This document shows, one piece after another, positions 17,760 through 25,634 of a DNA stretch of 51,873 nt. Every line of letters begins with the position of its first letter. Within the stretch, counting starts at the first letter, position 1. A program made the translations under genes and the position numbers. The notes beneath the pieces are model-generated. The model saw only the letters and a list, made by a program, of their open reading frames with translations, did no database searches and had not been told where the DNA came from. This DNA is from Rhodocyclaceae bacterium. GTDB taxonomy: Bacteria; Pseudomonadota; Gammaproteobacteria; Burkholderiales; Rhodocyclaceae. The stretch is taken from assembly GCA_030680085.1 (NCBI GenBank), contig JAUXWU010000032.1, positions 1 through 51,873 on the forward strand. Reading direction: 5' to 3'.

Positions 17760-18455
17760 TCAGTCGCTGCTGTTCATGAAACCCAGCAGATGCAGCAGGC
17801 TGGTGAAGAGGTTGAAAATGGCGACGAACAGGGTGACCGTCGCCATCACGTAGTTGGTTTCCCCGCCGTGGATGATGTTGCTGGTCTCGTAGAGGATCAA
17901 GCCGGACATCAGCAGGACGAAAACCGCCGAAACCGTCAGTGACAGCGCCGGGATTTCAAAAAAGATCGCCCCCAGACCCGCCAGGAAGGCAACCAGGATG
18001 CCGACCATCAGGAAACCGCCCATGAAGCTGAAGTCCTTCTTCGTGGTCAGCGCATAGCCGGACAGGCCAAGGAAGATCGCGGCGGTGCCGCCCATGGCCG
18101 TCATCACGGTTTGACCGCCGTTGGGCAGCCCGAGGTAATGGCTGACGATGGGGCCGAGCGTGTAGCCCATGAAGCCGGTGAGGGCGAAGACGGAGACGAT
18201 GCCCCAGCCGCTGTTGCGCAGTTTGGCGGTGAGGAACAGCAGGCCGAAATAGCCCACCAGGGTGATGATCAGGCCGGGGTGCGGCAGCTTCAGCGCCACC
18301 GACGTGGCGGCCGTGACGGCAGCAAACAGCAGCGTCATCGACAGCAGCATGTAAGTGTTGCGGATCACCCGGTTGCTGGCCAGTACGGATTCAATAGCGC
18401 TGATGTTGACATTGTCGCTGGCGTTGCCCGTGGGCAGGGAGTGAATGGAACTCAT
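17760..18455 (-). CDS. yccA: Bax inhibitor-1/YccA family membrane protein
   Basis: A 231-aa protein with seven membrane helices and the BI-1 features FALTGFMGYTLGPIVSHYL, GLSGYALTTKKDFSFMGGFL and LILYETSNIIHGGETNYVMATVTLFVAIFNLF. YccA associates with and modulates FtsH, and related BI-1 proteins leak Ca2+. ATG 18455 has GGAGAG upstream on the minus strand. The frame stays open further upstream, but that part lacks family character. It is the first gene of a nine-gene minus-strand run. Confidence 0.9.
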   Translation of the reverse strand: MSSIHSLPTGNASDNVNISAIESVLASNRVIRNTYMLLSMTLLFAAVTAATSVALKLPHPGLIITLVGYFGLLFLTAKLRNSGWGIVSVFALTGFMGYTLGPIVSHYLGLPNGGQTVMTAMGGTAAIFLGLSGYALTTKKDFSFMGGFLMVGILVAFLAGLGAIFFEIPALSLTVSAVFVLLMSGLILYETSNIIHGGETNYVMATVTLFVAIFNLFTSLLHLLGFMNSSD

Positions 18456-18608
18456 GGTGCTCTCCTTTTCAAATGGACCGATATGCTGGTTCGGGTTCTC
18501 AGTCGTGAGTGCCCAATCCGCACTATATATGCAGGCAGGCATCAATAGCTGCAAGGGGGCGATGATAGGGCAGGCTGATTCATCCGACAATTCGAATATA
18601 AACAATAA

Positions 18609-18631
18609 ATACATCGCTATATTCGATGTAT
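18609..18631. promoter_or_regulatory. Inverted repeat ATACATCG-N7-CGATGTAT
   Basis: A perfect 8-bp inverted repeat with a 7-bp AT-rich centre, in the AT-rich part of the yccA-dnaB gap. The geometry fits a dimeric regulator's operator. The regulator is unknown. Confidence 0.5.
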
Positions 18632-18643
18632 ATGGCGGATATC

Positions 18644-18687
18644 TGCACAGCCTGTGCACAGCTTTTGCACAGCAATTCCACAGCTTG
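18644..18687 (+). repeat. Four tandem 11-bp repeats upstream of dnaB
   Basis: Successive units TGCACAGCCTG, TGCACAGCTTT, TGCACAGCAAT and TCCACAGCTTG share (T)GCACAGC with three variable bases, an exact 11-bp period. One helical turn spacing places each unit on the same DNA face, as for cooperative protein binding. The units are only loosely similar to DnaA boxes. Confidence 0.75.
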
Positions 18688-18757
18688 TTCACTCCCCACT
18701 GTTCGGGTCCGCGAGTAGACTCCGCAACTTGGCAGAAAATGCCGTGAGGAGATAAAA

Positions 18758-20173
18758 ATGGGCCAGCTGCTCGGTAACCCGCCGCACACACAGAATTATC
18801 TGACCGGACACATGGATGCCCAGGTCGCCGCGCTCAAGCTGCCGCCGCATTCGATCGAGGCCGAGCAGTCGCTGCTGGGCGGATTGCTGCTCGACAATCA
18901 GGCGTGGGATCGCATCGCCGACCAGGTCAATGAGGCGGATTTTTATCGCGACGATCACCGGCGCATCTTCGCGCACATTCGCAAGCTGGTCGAAGCCGGG
19001 CGGCCGGCCGATGTGGTGACTGTGTTCGAATCCATCGAACACGCCAACCAGGCCGACCAGACCGGCGGGCTGGCCTATCTGGGCGAAATCGCCAATGCCA
19101 CGCCCTCCGCCGCCAACATCCGCCGCTACGCCGAGATCGTGCGCGAGCGGGCAGTGTTGCGCAAACTGGTGACGGTCGGCGACGAAATCGCCGGCTCGGC
19201 CCTCAACCCCGCCGGGCGCGACGTCAAGCAACTGCTCGATGCCGCCGAACAGAAGGTGTTTGAAATTGCCGAGGCGGGCAACCGCTCGATGCAGGGCTTT
19301 CAGGCGATCACGCCAATTCTGGGTGGCGTGGTCGAACGCATCGAGGTGCTCTACAACCGCGAGAACCCTTCCGACATCACCGGACTGGCGACGGGTTTTC
19401 ACGACATCGACCGCATGACCAGCGGGCTGCAACCCGGCGACATGATCGTCGTCGCCGGTCGGCCGTCGATGGGCAAGACCGCCTTCGCGCTCAATATCGC
19501 CGAACACGTCGGCATGGAACTCAGAAAACCCGTGGCGATTTTCAGCATGGAAATGTCGGGGCCGCAACTGGCGATGCGCTTTCTTTCATCGGCGGGCCGG
19601 CTCGACCAGACCAAGATTCGCACCGGCAAATTGACCGACGAGGATTGGGAAAAAATGTCGATGGCGCTCGGCAAGCTGCACGACGCGCCCATCCATATCG
19701 ACGAAAGCGGCATGCTCAATTCCTCCGACCTGCGCGCGCGGGCGCGGCGCCTGCACCGCCAATGCGGCCAACTGGGCCTGATCGTGGTCGACTACCTGCA
19801 ACTGATGAGCTCGGTGAAAAACAACGAAAACCGCGCCACCGAGATTTCGGAAATCTCGCGCTCCATCAAGGCCCTGGCGAAGGAGTTGCAGGTGCCGATC
19901 ATCGCCCTCTCGCAGCTCTCGCGCAAGGTCGAGGAACGCAACGACAAGCGCCCCCTGATGAGCGACCTGCGTGAATCGGGCGCCATCGAGCAGGATGCCG
20001 ACATCATCATGATGATGTACCGCGAGGAATACTACAAGCCCGACACCACGGAAAAAGGTATCGCCGAAATCATCATCGGCAAGCACCGCAACGGCCCGAC
20101 CGGCGTGACCAAGCTGACCTTCCTCGGCGAGTACACGCGCTTCGAGAATTTTGCCAGTCCCGGCTCCTATTGA
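18758..20173 (+). CDS. dnaB: Replicative DNA helicase DnaB
   Basis: A 471-aa hexameric helicase that unwinds DNA at the fork. The N-terminal domain begins at LKLPPHSIEAEQSLLGGLLLD (about 27). A linker follows at about 170-195. The RecA-like C-terminal domain carries Walker A GRPSMGKT (234-241), Walker B LIVVDYLQLM and the DnaB motif SRSIKALAKEL. The C-terminus matches the family (HRNGPTGVTKLTFLGEYTRFEN). The ATG at 18758 has AGGAG at ideal spacing. The stop codon TGA is the first bases of a reverse copy of the dispersed repeat. Confidence 0.97.
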   Translation: MGQLLGNPPHTQNYLTGHMDAQVAALKLPPHSIEAEQSLLGGLLLDNQAWDRIADQVNEADFYRDDHRRIFAHIRKLVEAGRPADVVTVFESIEHANQADQTGGLAYLGEIANATPSAANIRRYAEIVRERAVLRKLVTVGDEIAGSALNPAGRDVKQLLDAAEQKVFEIAEAGNRSMQGFQAITPILGGVVERIEVLYNRENPSDITGLATGFHDIDRMTSGLQPGDMIVVAGRPSMGKTAFALNIAEHVGMELRKPVAIFSMEMSGPQLAMRFLSSAGRLDQTKIRTGKLTDEDWEKMSMALGKLHDAPIHIDESGMLNSSDLRARARRLHRQCGQLGLIVVDYLQLMSSVKNNENRATEISEISRSIKALAKELQVPIIALSQLSRKVEERNDKRPLMSDLRESGAIEQDADIIMMMYREEYYKPDTTEKGIAEIIIGKHRNGPTGVTKLTFLGEYTRFENFASPGSY

Positions 20174-20193
20174 AAGTCGGCGCTGGCGGGACG
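20173..20193 (-). repeat. Dispersed repeat A, copy 5 (at the dnaB stop codon)
   Basis: A perfect core copy in reverse orientation. Its first base is the last base of the dnaB TGA stop. Confidence 0.85.
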
Positions 20194-20218
20194 GCGTAGA
20201 AAAATCAGGCTCTATGCA

Positions 20219-20325
20219 AAATCCCCCTCAATCCCCCTTTTTCAAAGGGGGAAGGCAAGCAACCCCAACCCCAGTGGCACTGGTTCTGTTCCCCCCTTTG
20301 GAAAAGGGGGGCTAGGGGGGATTTA
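20219..20325. repeat. MITE-like element with inverted-repeat ends between dnaB and livK
   Basis: The ~107-bp segment opens with AAATCCCCCTCAATCCCCCT and closes with the imperfect inverse (GGGGGGCTAGGGGGGATTTA). Each end also folds on itself (TCCCCCTTT...AAAGGGGGA on the left, CCCCCCTTT...AAAAGGGGGG on the right). There is no coding capacity. It lies between the convergent dnaB and livK ends, where it could also stop transcription both ways. Confidence 0.75.
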
Positions 20326-20338
20326 TTGGGCAGGCATA

Positions 20339-21499
20339 TCAGTTCACCAATGCCCAGTCGCCATTTTTGACTTCGAGCATACGGAAGGACGACAGGTCGA
20401 GACCCATGTGATCCGTGGGTGACATATCGACCCTGCCAGCGGTGCCGATGAAGCCCCGGGTTTTTTCAATTTCGTCGCGCACCTTCGCCTTGTCGGTGCC
20501 GCCGGCGCGCTTGATGGCTTCGACAACCATCATCAGGCCGTCGTACGCGTGGCCGCCGAAGGTGGAGACATCTTCCTTGTAGCGCTCGTTGTAGGCTTTC
20601 TTGTAGGCCATGGCGACCGGTTTCTGCGGGTCCTTGGCGTCGAGCTTGTCGGCGACCAGCAATGCCGCGGCGGGCAGGCGCACGCCTTCGGCAGCCGAAC
20701 CGGCGAGTTTGATGAACTCTTCGGAAGCGACGCCGTGGGCGTGATACAGCGGCAGCTTGATGCCGAGCTGCTGGTAGTTCTTGGTCACGATCGCCGGACC
20801 CTGGCCGAGACCGAAGACAAAAACAGCCTGTACGCCCGGCGCATTGCGGATCTTGGTCAGTTGCGGGCTCATGTCAGTGTCCTTGGGGCCGTAGGTTTCA
20901 TTGGCCACCAGCGTGATGCCCATTTTGGCGGCCATGGCTTCGGTTTCCCGCTTGCCGGACTGGCCAAAACCGGAGGTTTCAGAGAGCAGGGCGACCTGGG
21001 TCAGGTTGCGCTTTTTCATGTCCTCGAACACCTTTTCGGCCGCCATGCGGTCGGTGTGCGGTGTCTTGAAAACCCATTTCTTCACCGGCTCGACGATGAC
21101 GACCGCGCCGGCCAGGGAAATGAAGGGCAGGCCGGCTTTTTCAACCAGCGGCACCATCGACATGGTGCTGCCGGTGGTCGTGCCGCCGACGATCAGGTCG
21201 ACCTTGTCCTCTTCGATCAGGCGCTTGGCGAAACCGTTGGCCTTGCCGGCATCGCTGCCGTCGTCGTAGTGCGTGAGCTGGATTGGCCGGCCGAGCACAC
21301 CGCCTTCCTTGTTGATCTTCTCGACATACATTTGCAGCGTCTTGAGTTCCGGGTCGCCGAGAAACGCGGCGGGGCCGGTGACCGACAGCACCGAGCCGAG
21401 CTTGATCGGTTCGTTGGCGAAGGCGCTGGAGAGCGTCAGGGCGCCTGCGATGGTGGCGCCGGCGACTGCCAGGCCAAGCTTTTTGAATAATTGCTTCAT
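20339..21499 (-). CDS. livK: Branched-chain amino acid-type ABC transporter, periplasmic binding protein
   Basis: A 386-aa binding protein. The signal peptide is residues 1-24 (KKLGLAVAGATIAGALTLSSAFA, cleaved before NEP). The mature part has the type I periplasmic-binding fold: IKLGSVLSVTGPAAFLGDPELKT, VDLIVGGTTTGSTMSMVPLVEKAGLPFIS and GQGPAIVTKNYQQLGIKLPLYH. ATG 21499 has AGGAG at correct spacing on the minus strand. It is followed upstream by paaK and faces livHMGF. Proteins of this subgroup bind amino acids or aromatic acids; paaK next door hints at an aromatic acid. The symbol reflects the family, not a proven substrate. Confidence 0.88.
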   Translation of the reverse strand: MKQLFKKLGLAVAGATIAGALTLSSAFANEPIKLGSVLSVTGPAAFLGDPELKTLQMYVEKINKEGGVLGRPIQLTHYDDGSDAGKANGFAKRLIEEDKVDLIVGGTTTGSTMSMVPLVEKAGLPFISLAGAVVIVEPVKKWVFKTPHTDRMAAEKVFEDMKKRNLTQVALLSETSGFGQSGKRETEAMAAKMGITLVANETYGPKDTDMSPQLTKIRNAPGVQAVFVFGLGQGPAIVTKNYQQLGIKLPLYHAHGVASEEFIKLAGSAAEGVRLPAAALLVADKLDAKDPQKPVAMAYKKAYNERYKEDVSTFGGHAYDGLMMVVEAIKRAGGTDKAKVRDEIEKTRGFIGTAGRVDMSPTDHMGLDLSSFRMLEVKNGDWALVN

Positions 21500-21530
21500 T
21501 GTGAATATCTCCTCTTTGTTGTAATGAAAA

Positions 21531-22853
21531 TCATGGTTTGCCGCGTTGATCGATGACCCGCTGGGCCTTGCCGCCCTGGATGCGGGGAATGGCGCCAAAA
21601 TCCATCACCCGGACTTCCGTCGACACGCCAATCAGCGACTTGATGTGGTGACGCAGCAGGTGGGCGACTTCCTGGCGTTCCGTGCCGGTGACCTTGAAAC
21701 TCGCCTCGCGCTGCAGTTCGCACTGCACTTCGAGCGCATCGAGATGGCCTTCGCGGGTAACGATCAGTTGGTAATTTCCCGAGAGGCGCGGGTCCTTGAG
21801 GATCAGTTCCTCGACCTGCGTCGGAAAGACGTTCACGCCACGGATGATCAGCATGTCATCGGAACGGCCGACAATCTTGCCGATGCGGCGCATCGAACGC
21901 GAGGTCGGCGGCAACAGGCGGGTGAGGTCGCGCGTCCGGTAACGGATGACCGGAAAGGCCTCCTTGGTCAGCGAGGTAAACACGAGCTCGCCTTCTTCGC
22001 CATCCGGCACGACTTCACCCGTTTCCGGATTGATGATCTCGGGGTAGAAGTGGTCTTCCCAGATCACCGGGCCATCCTTCGATTCGAAGCATTCGCAGGC
22101 GACGCCGGGGCCGAGAACCTCGGAGAGGCCATACACATCAACGGCGTCGATGTTCATCTTGGCTTCGATTTCCACCCGCATCGCCTCGGTCCATGGTTCG
22201 GCGCCAAACATGCCCATGCGTAGCGAAGAAGCGCGCGCATCAAGGCCCTGCTTGTCGAACTCCTCCGCCAGCACCAGCATGTACGACGGGGTCACCATGA
22301 TGATGTCGGGACGAAAATCATTGATGATCTGAATCTGTTTTTCGGTTTGCCCGCCGCTCATCGGGATGACCGTGCAGCCGAGATGTTCGGCGCCATAGTG
22401 GGCGCCCAGACCGCCCGTGAAGAGACCGTAACCGTAACCGACGTGGACGATGTCACCAGGCCGGCCGCCCGCCGCGTAGATCGAGCGGGCCATCAGGCTG
22501 GACCAGGTGGCGATGTCGTTCTTGGTGTAGCCGACGACGGTCGGCTTGCCCGTCGTGCCGGATGAGGCGTGCACCCGCACGACCTGTTCGCGCGGCACAG
22601 CGAACATGCCGAACGGATAGTTGGCCCGCAAATCCGACTTGGTGGTGAAGGGAAACTTCGCCAAATCCTGCAAGCTGTGCAGATCTTCCGGAGCCACGCC
22701 GGCTGCATCAAACTTGTTGCGATAGTGCGGAACGTTGGCGTAGACGTGCTGTAGGGTTTTTTTCAGTCGGGCCGTCTGCAACGCGACAATTTCGTCACGA
22801 CTGGCTGTTTCGATACTGTCAAAAGCTCCCGCTTGCGGTCTGCTGGCCGCCAT
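21531..22853 (-). CDS. paaK: Phenylacetate-CoA ligase
   Basis: A 440-aa AMP-forming ligase that activates phenylacetate to phenylacetyl-CoA. Visible are the P-loop SSGTTGKPTVVGYT, the core FGAEPWTEAMR, VDVYGLSEVLGPGVACEC, the hinge IGKIVGRSDDMLIIRGVNVFPTQVEE and the C-terminal RIQGGKAQRV with the catalytic lysine. ATG 22853 has GGGAG upstream. It is 31 bp upstream of livK on the same strand, so the two are likely co-transcribed and divergent from livHMGF. Phenylacetyl-CoA can feed aerobic (Paa) or anaerobic routes; no later genes are in the window. Confidence 0.93.
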   Translation of the reverse strand: MAASRPQAGAFDSIETASRDEIVALQTARLKKTLQHVYANVPHYRNKFDAAGVAPEDLHSLQDLAKFPFTTKSDLRANYPFGMFAVPREQVVRVHASSGTTGKPTVVGYTKNDIATWSSLMARSIYAAGGRPGDIVHVGYGYGLFTGGLGAHYGAEHLGCTVIPMSGGQTEKQIQIINDFRPDIIMVTPSYMLVLAEEFDKQGLDARASSLRMGMFGAEPWTEAMRVEIEAKMNIDAVDVYGLSEVLGPGVACECFESKDGPVIWEDHFYPEIINPETGEVVPDGEEGELVFTSLTKEAFPVIRYRTRDLTRLLPPTSRSMRRIGKIVGRSDDMLIIRGVNVFPTQVEELILKDPRLSGNYQLIVTREGHLDALEVQCELQREASFKVTGTERQEVAHLLRHHIKSLIGVSTEVRVMDFGAIPRIQGGKAQRVIDQRGKP

Positions 22854-23037
22854 TCTCTTCTCCCTGCTGCTGAATACGTTGTGAGGCAAAGGCTGAAAAT
22901 TACCACATCGAGGAAGGGGTTGTGAAATTTGCACGCGGGGAGACCTGATAGCGCCAATGGTTCAGGGCATAATGGCGCCCCGATCTGCCGACCCGAAGCT
23001 GTCGCGGATCATCCAGAATCCCGGGAGGAGGGGCTTC

Positions 23038-23925
23038 ATGCACGGCGACTGGCTGCCACAATTTCTGCAATTTCTGTTTTCCGGCATTACGGTCGGCGCC
23101 GCCTACGCCTTGGCGGCACTGGGATTTACGCTGATTTACAACGCCAGCAACGTGATCAATTTTGCCCAGGGCGAGTTCATCATGTTGGGTGGCATGCTGA
23201 CGGTGTTCTTTCTGCAAGCCGGCTTGCCGATGCCGCTGGCCGTGCCGCTGGCGATTTTCATTCCGGCCCTGGTCGGCATCCTGATCGAGAAGTTGGCCAT
23301 CGAGCCGGTGAAAAATGCCGAGGTGACGACGCTGATCATCATCACCATCGGCGCCGCGCTGGTGATTCGCGGCTTGGTGCAGATTTTCCTCGGCAAGGGC
23401 ACGCACAGTTTTCCGCCGTTTTCGAGCGCGGAGCCGATTGCGCTTGCCGGCGCCACGCTGCTGCCGCAAAGCCTGTGGGTGCTGGGCGTGGCGGCGCTGG
23501 TGGTGGCCGCGCTGGGCTGGTTCTTCAGCCGCACCCTGATGGGCAAGGCGATTCTCGCCACCTCCTACAACCGACTGGCCGCCCAACTGGTCGGCATCAA
23601 CACCAGCCGGGTGCTGTTCATCAGTTATGCCCTGTCGGGCGCGCTCGGCGCCATCGGCGGCATTTTGCTGACGCCGATCACCCTGACCTCCTACGATGTA
23701 GGCATCATGCTCGGACTCAAGGGCTTTGTTGCCGCCGTGGTCGGCGGTTTGGGCAGCGGGCTGGGCGCCGTGGTGGGCGGTCTGCTGGTCGGCATTCTCG
23801 AAGCCATGGGCGCCGGCTACATCTCTTCCGCCTACAAGGACGCGATTCCATTCGTGCTGATTTTGATCATCCTGTTCTTCATGCCGCGCGGCCTGTTCGG
23901 CGGCAAGGTCACGGATCGGGTGTGA
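23038..23925 (+). CDS. livH: Branched-chain amino acid-type ABC transporter permease LivH
   Basis: A 295-aa inner-membrane permease with about eight helices. Family features: GAAYALAALGFTLIYNASNVINFAQGEF near the N-terminus, SYNRLAAQLVGINTSRV in the cytoplasmic coupling loop, and GFVAAVVGGLGSGLGAVVGGLLVGILE. ATG 23038 follows GGAGGAG at 23024-23030. The 184-bp region between paaK and this gene must hold both divergent promoters. livM starts 2 bp after its stop. Confidence 0.93.
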   Translation: MHGDWLPQFLQFLFSGITVGAAYALAALGFTLIYNASNVINFAQGEFIMLGGMLTVFFLQAGLPMPLAVPLAIFIPALVGILIEKLAIEPVKNAEVTTLIIITIGAALVIRGLVQIFLGKGTHSFPPFSSAEPIALAGATLLPQSLWVLGVAALVVAALGWFFSRTLMGKAILATSYNRLAAQLVGINTSRVLFISYALSGALGAIGGILLTPITLTSYDVGIMLGLKGFVAAVVGGLGSGLGAVVGGLLVGILEAMGAGYISSAYKDAIPFVLILIILFFMPRGLFGGKVTDRV

Positions 23926-23927
23926 CC

Positions 23928-24857
23928 ATGTTAGGACGAAAATTTTTCGGGTTGATTATTCTGGCCGTCATTCTGGCCGTGCTGCCGTTTGTGCTGCCGA
24001 ACAATTTCTATCTCGATCTGGCGATCCGCATGATGATCAATGCCTGCATCGTGCTCGGACTCAACCTGCTGATAGGCTTTGCCGGGCAGATCAGTCTTGG
24101 CCACGCCGGCTTTGTCGGCATTGGCGCCTATGCCTCGGCGGTGCTGACCACGCACTACAGTTGGTCGCCAGTTGCCGCCATGCTGGCCGGTGCGCTGGCG
24201 GCCGGCGTGCTGGCGGCGCTGGTGGCGCGGCCGATCTTCAAGCTGAAGGGCCACTATCTGGCAATGGCGACGCTGGGGCTCGGCATCATCATCTCGATCA
24301 TCGTCCGCAACGAGGCGGCCCTGACCGGCGGGCCGGATGGCATGCCGGTGCCGGCGCTGGCGCTGTTCAGCTTCGAGCTTGCCGGAGAAAAGCAGTGGTA
24401 CTGGGTGGTTTCCGGCATCCTGCTGCTCAGTCTGTGGGCCTCGCTCAATCTCATCGACTCACCCTTCGGTCGGGCGCTACGCGCCCTCCATGGTTCCGAG
24501 GTGGCTGCGCAGGTGGTCGGTGTCGACGTGGCAAAGTACAAGCTGGCGATCTTCGTGCTGTCGGCGGTTTTCGCCAGCCTGATGGGCTCGGTGACGGCGC
24601 ACTATGTCGGCTTCGTGACGCCCAACGTGGCCGACTTCTTCCATTCGATTGAACTGGTGACGATGGTGGTCATCGGTGGCATGGCCTCGATCTACGGTTC
24701 GGTCATCGGCGCCGTCCTCCTGACGGCTTTGCCACAGGCGCTGGCCGGTTTTGAGGGTTGGGAAACCGTTGTCTTTGGTTCAATCCTGATGTTCTGCATG
24801 ATCTTCATGCCCAAGGGGCTGGTGCCGACCCTGGTGGCAAAATTCGGGAGACGGTGA
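23928..24857 (+). CDS. livM: Branched-chain amino acid-type ABC transporter permease LivM
   Basis: A 309-aa permease partner of LivH. Family features are NLLIGFAGQISLGHAGFVGIGAYASAVL, ARPIFKLKGHYLAMATLGLGIIISIIVRN, the coupling loop GRALRALHGSEVAAQVVGVDVAKYKL, and GGMASIYGSVIGAVLLTALPQ. ATG 23928 is 2 bp past the livH stop, and livG begins immediately after its TGA. Confidence 0.93.
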   Translation: MLGRKFFGLIILAVILAVLPFVLPNNFYLDLAIRMMINACIVLGLNLLIGFAGQISLGHAGFVGIGAYASAVLTTHYSWSPVAAMLAGALAAGVLAALVARPIFKLKGHYLAMATLGLGIIISIIVRNEAALTGGPDGMPVPALALFSFELAGEKQWYWVVSGILLLSLWASLNLIDSPFGRALRALHGSEVAAQVVGVDVAKYKLAIFVLSAVFASLMGSVTAHYVGFVTPNVADFFHSIELVTMVVIGGMASIYGSVIGAVLLTALPQALAGFEGWETVVFGSILMFCMIFMPKGLVPTLVAKFGRR

Positions 24858-25619
24858 ATGGCGCTCCTCGAAGTCAGCAACCTCACCAAGATTTTCGGCG
24901 GCGTGCGCGCCGTGCAAAACGTCAGCTTTGCCGTCGACGCGGGGATCGTCTATTCGGTCATTGGCCCGAATGGCGCCGGCAAGACGACGCTGTTCAACCT
25001 CATCACCGGTATCTATACGCCGAGTGAAGGGCAGATTCGCCTGGACGGACGCGACATTGCCGGTGTGGCGCCGCATGAACTGGCGCGTTTCGGCATGGCG
25101 CGGACTTTCCAGAATCTCCAAGTGTGCATGAACATGACGGCGCTTGAAAATGTCATGGTCGGCGCGCATCTTCGGCTTGATCGCAATCTCTTCAAGGGCG
25201 CGCTGCGGCTGCCCGGCATCGCCCGGCGCGATGCCGAACTGCGCACCGAGGCGGCTGAATTGATGCGCCTGGTCGGACTGGAGGCCTTCATTGACGCCCA
25301 CGCCGACGCGATGCCCTATGGCGCGCTCAAACGGCTGGAAATCGCGCGCGCGCTGGCCGCCAAGCCGCGCGTGCTGTTTCTTGACGAACCCGCCGCCGGA
25401 TTGAACCCGACGGAAACCAGCGAGCTCGACAGCCTGATCCGCAAGGTCGCCGATTCCGGCGTGACGGTGGTGCTGGTGGAACACGACATGAAAATGGTGA
25501 TGAACATTTCCGACCGGATTCTGGTGCTCGACTATGGCCGCAAACTCGCCGAAGGCACGGCGGCCGAGGTGCGGCGCAATCCCGACGTGATCGCGGCCTA
25601 TCTCGGCACGCACCAGTAA
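24858..25619 (+). CDS. livG: Branched-chain amino acid-type ABC transporter ATPase LivG
   Basis: A 253-aa ABC ATPase. Walker A is GPNGAGKTT (36-44), followed by LivG-type ARTFQNLQVCMNMTALENV, a signature region reading PYGALKRLEIARALA (the usual LivG variant of LSGGQ), Walker B VLFLDEPAAGLNPTE and the switch His in VEHDMK. The C-terminal PDVIAAYLG is typical. It directly abuts livM (TGA then ATG) and is 15 bp before the fused livF. Confidence 0.94.
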   Translation: MALLEVSNLTKIFGGVRAVQNVSFAVDAGIVYSVIGPNGAGKTTLFNLITGIYTPSEGQIRLDGRDIAGVAPHELARFGMARTFQNLQVCMNMTALENVMVGAHLRLDRNLFKGALRLPGIARRDAELRTEAAELMRLVGLEAFIDAHADAMPYGALKRLEIARALAAKPRVLFLDEPAAGLNPTETSELDSLIRKVADSGVTVVLVEHDMKMVMNISDRILVLDYGRKLAEGTAAEVRRNPDVIAAYLGTHQ

Positions 25620-25634
25620 ATAAGTGAGAAAGAT

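Larger units (their letters stand above)
18456..18757. other. Divergent yccA-dnaB intergenic region
   Basis: About 300 bp without a gene. The part next to yccA is ordinary sequence; 18590-18640 is AT-rich with an inverted repeat; 18644-18687 holds four 11-bp tandem repeats; 18747-18751 is the dnaB ribosome site AGGAG, 6 bp from ATG 18758. No clear sigma-70 hexamer pair can be assigned for either gene. Confidence 0.7.

Noticed and set aside
18456-18791. Upstream extension of the yccA frame by over 100 codons
   Set aside because: The extension covers the AT-rich regulatory region and lacks membrane-protein or family character; GGAGAG supports ATG 18455.
22929-23927. One large frame running through livH into livM
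   Set aside because: The part before 23928 is an out-of-frame shadow of livH, which encodes the true permease.
25300-25345. Apparent loss of the LSGGQ signature in LivG (PYGALKRLE)
   Set aside because: LivG-type ATPases normally carry this PYGxQRRLE-like variant, so it is not a defect.
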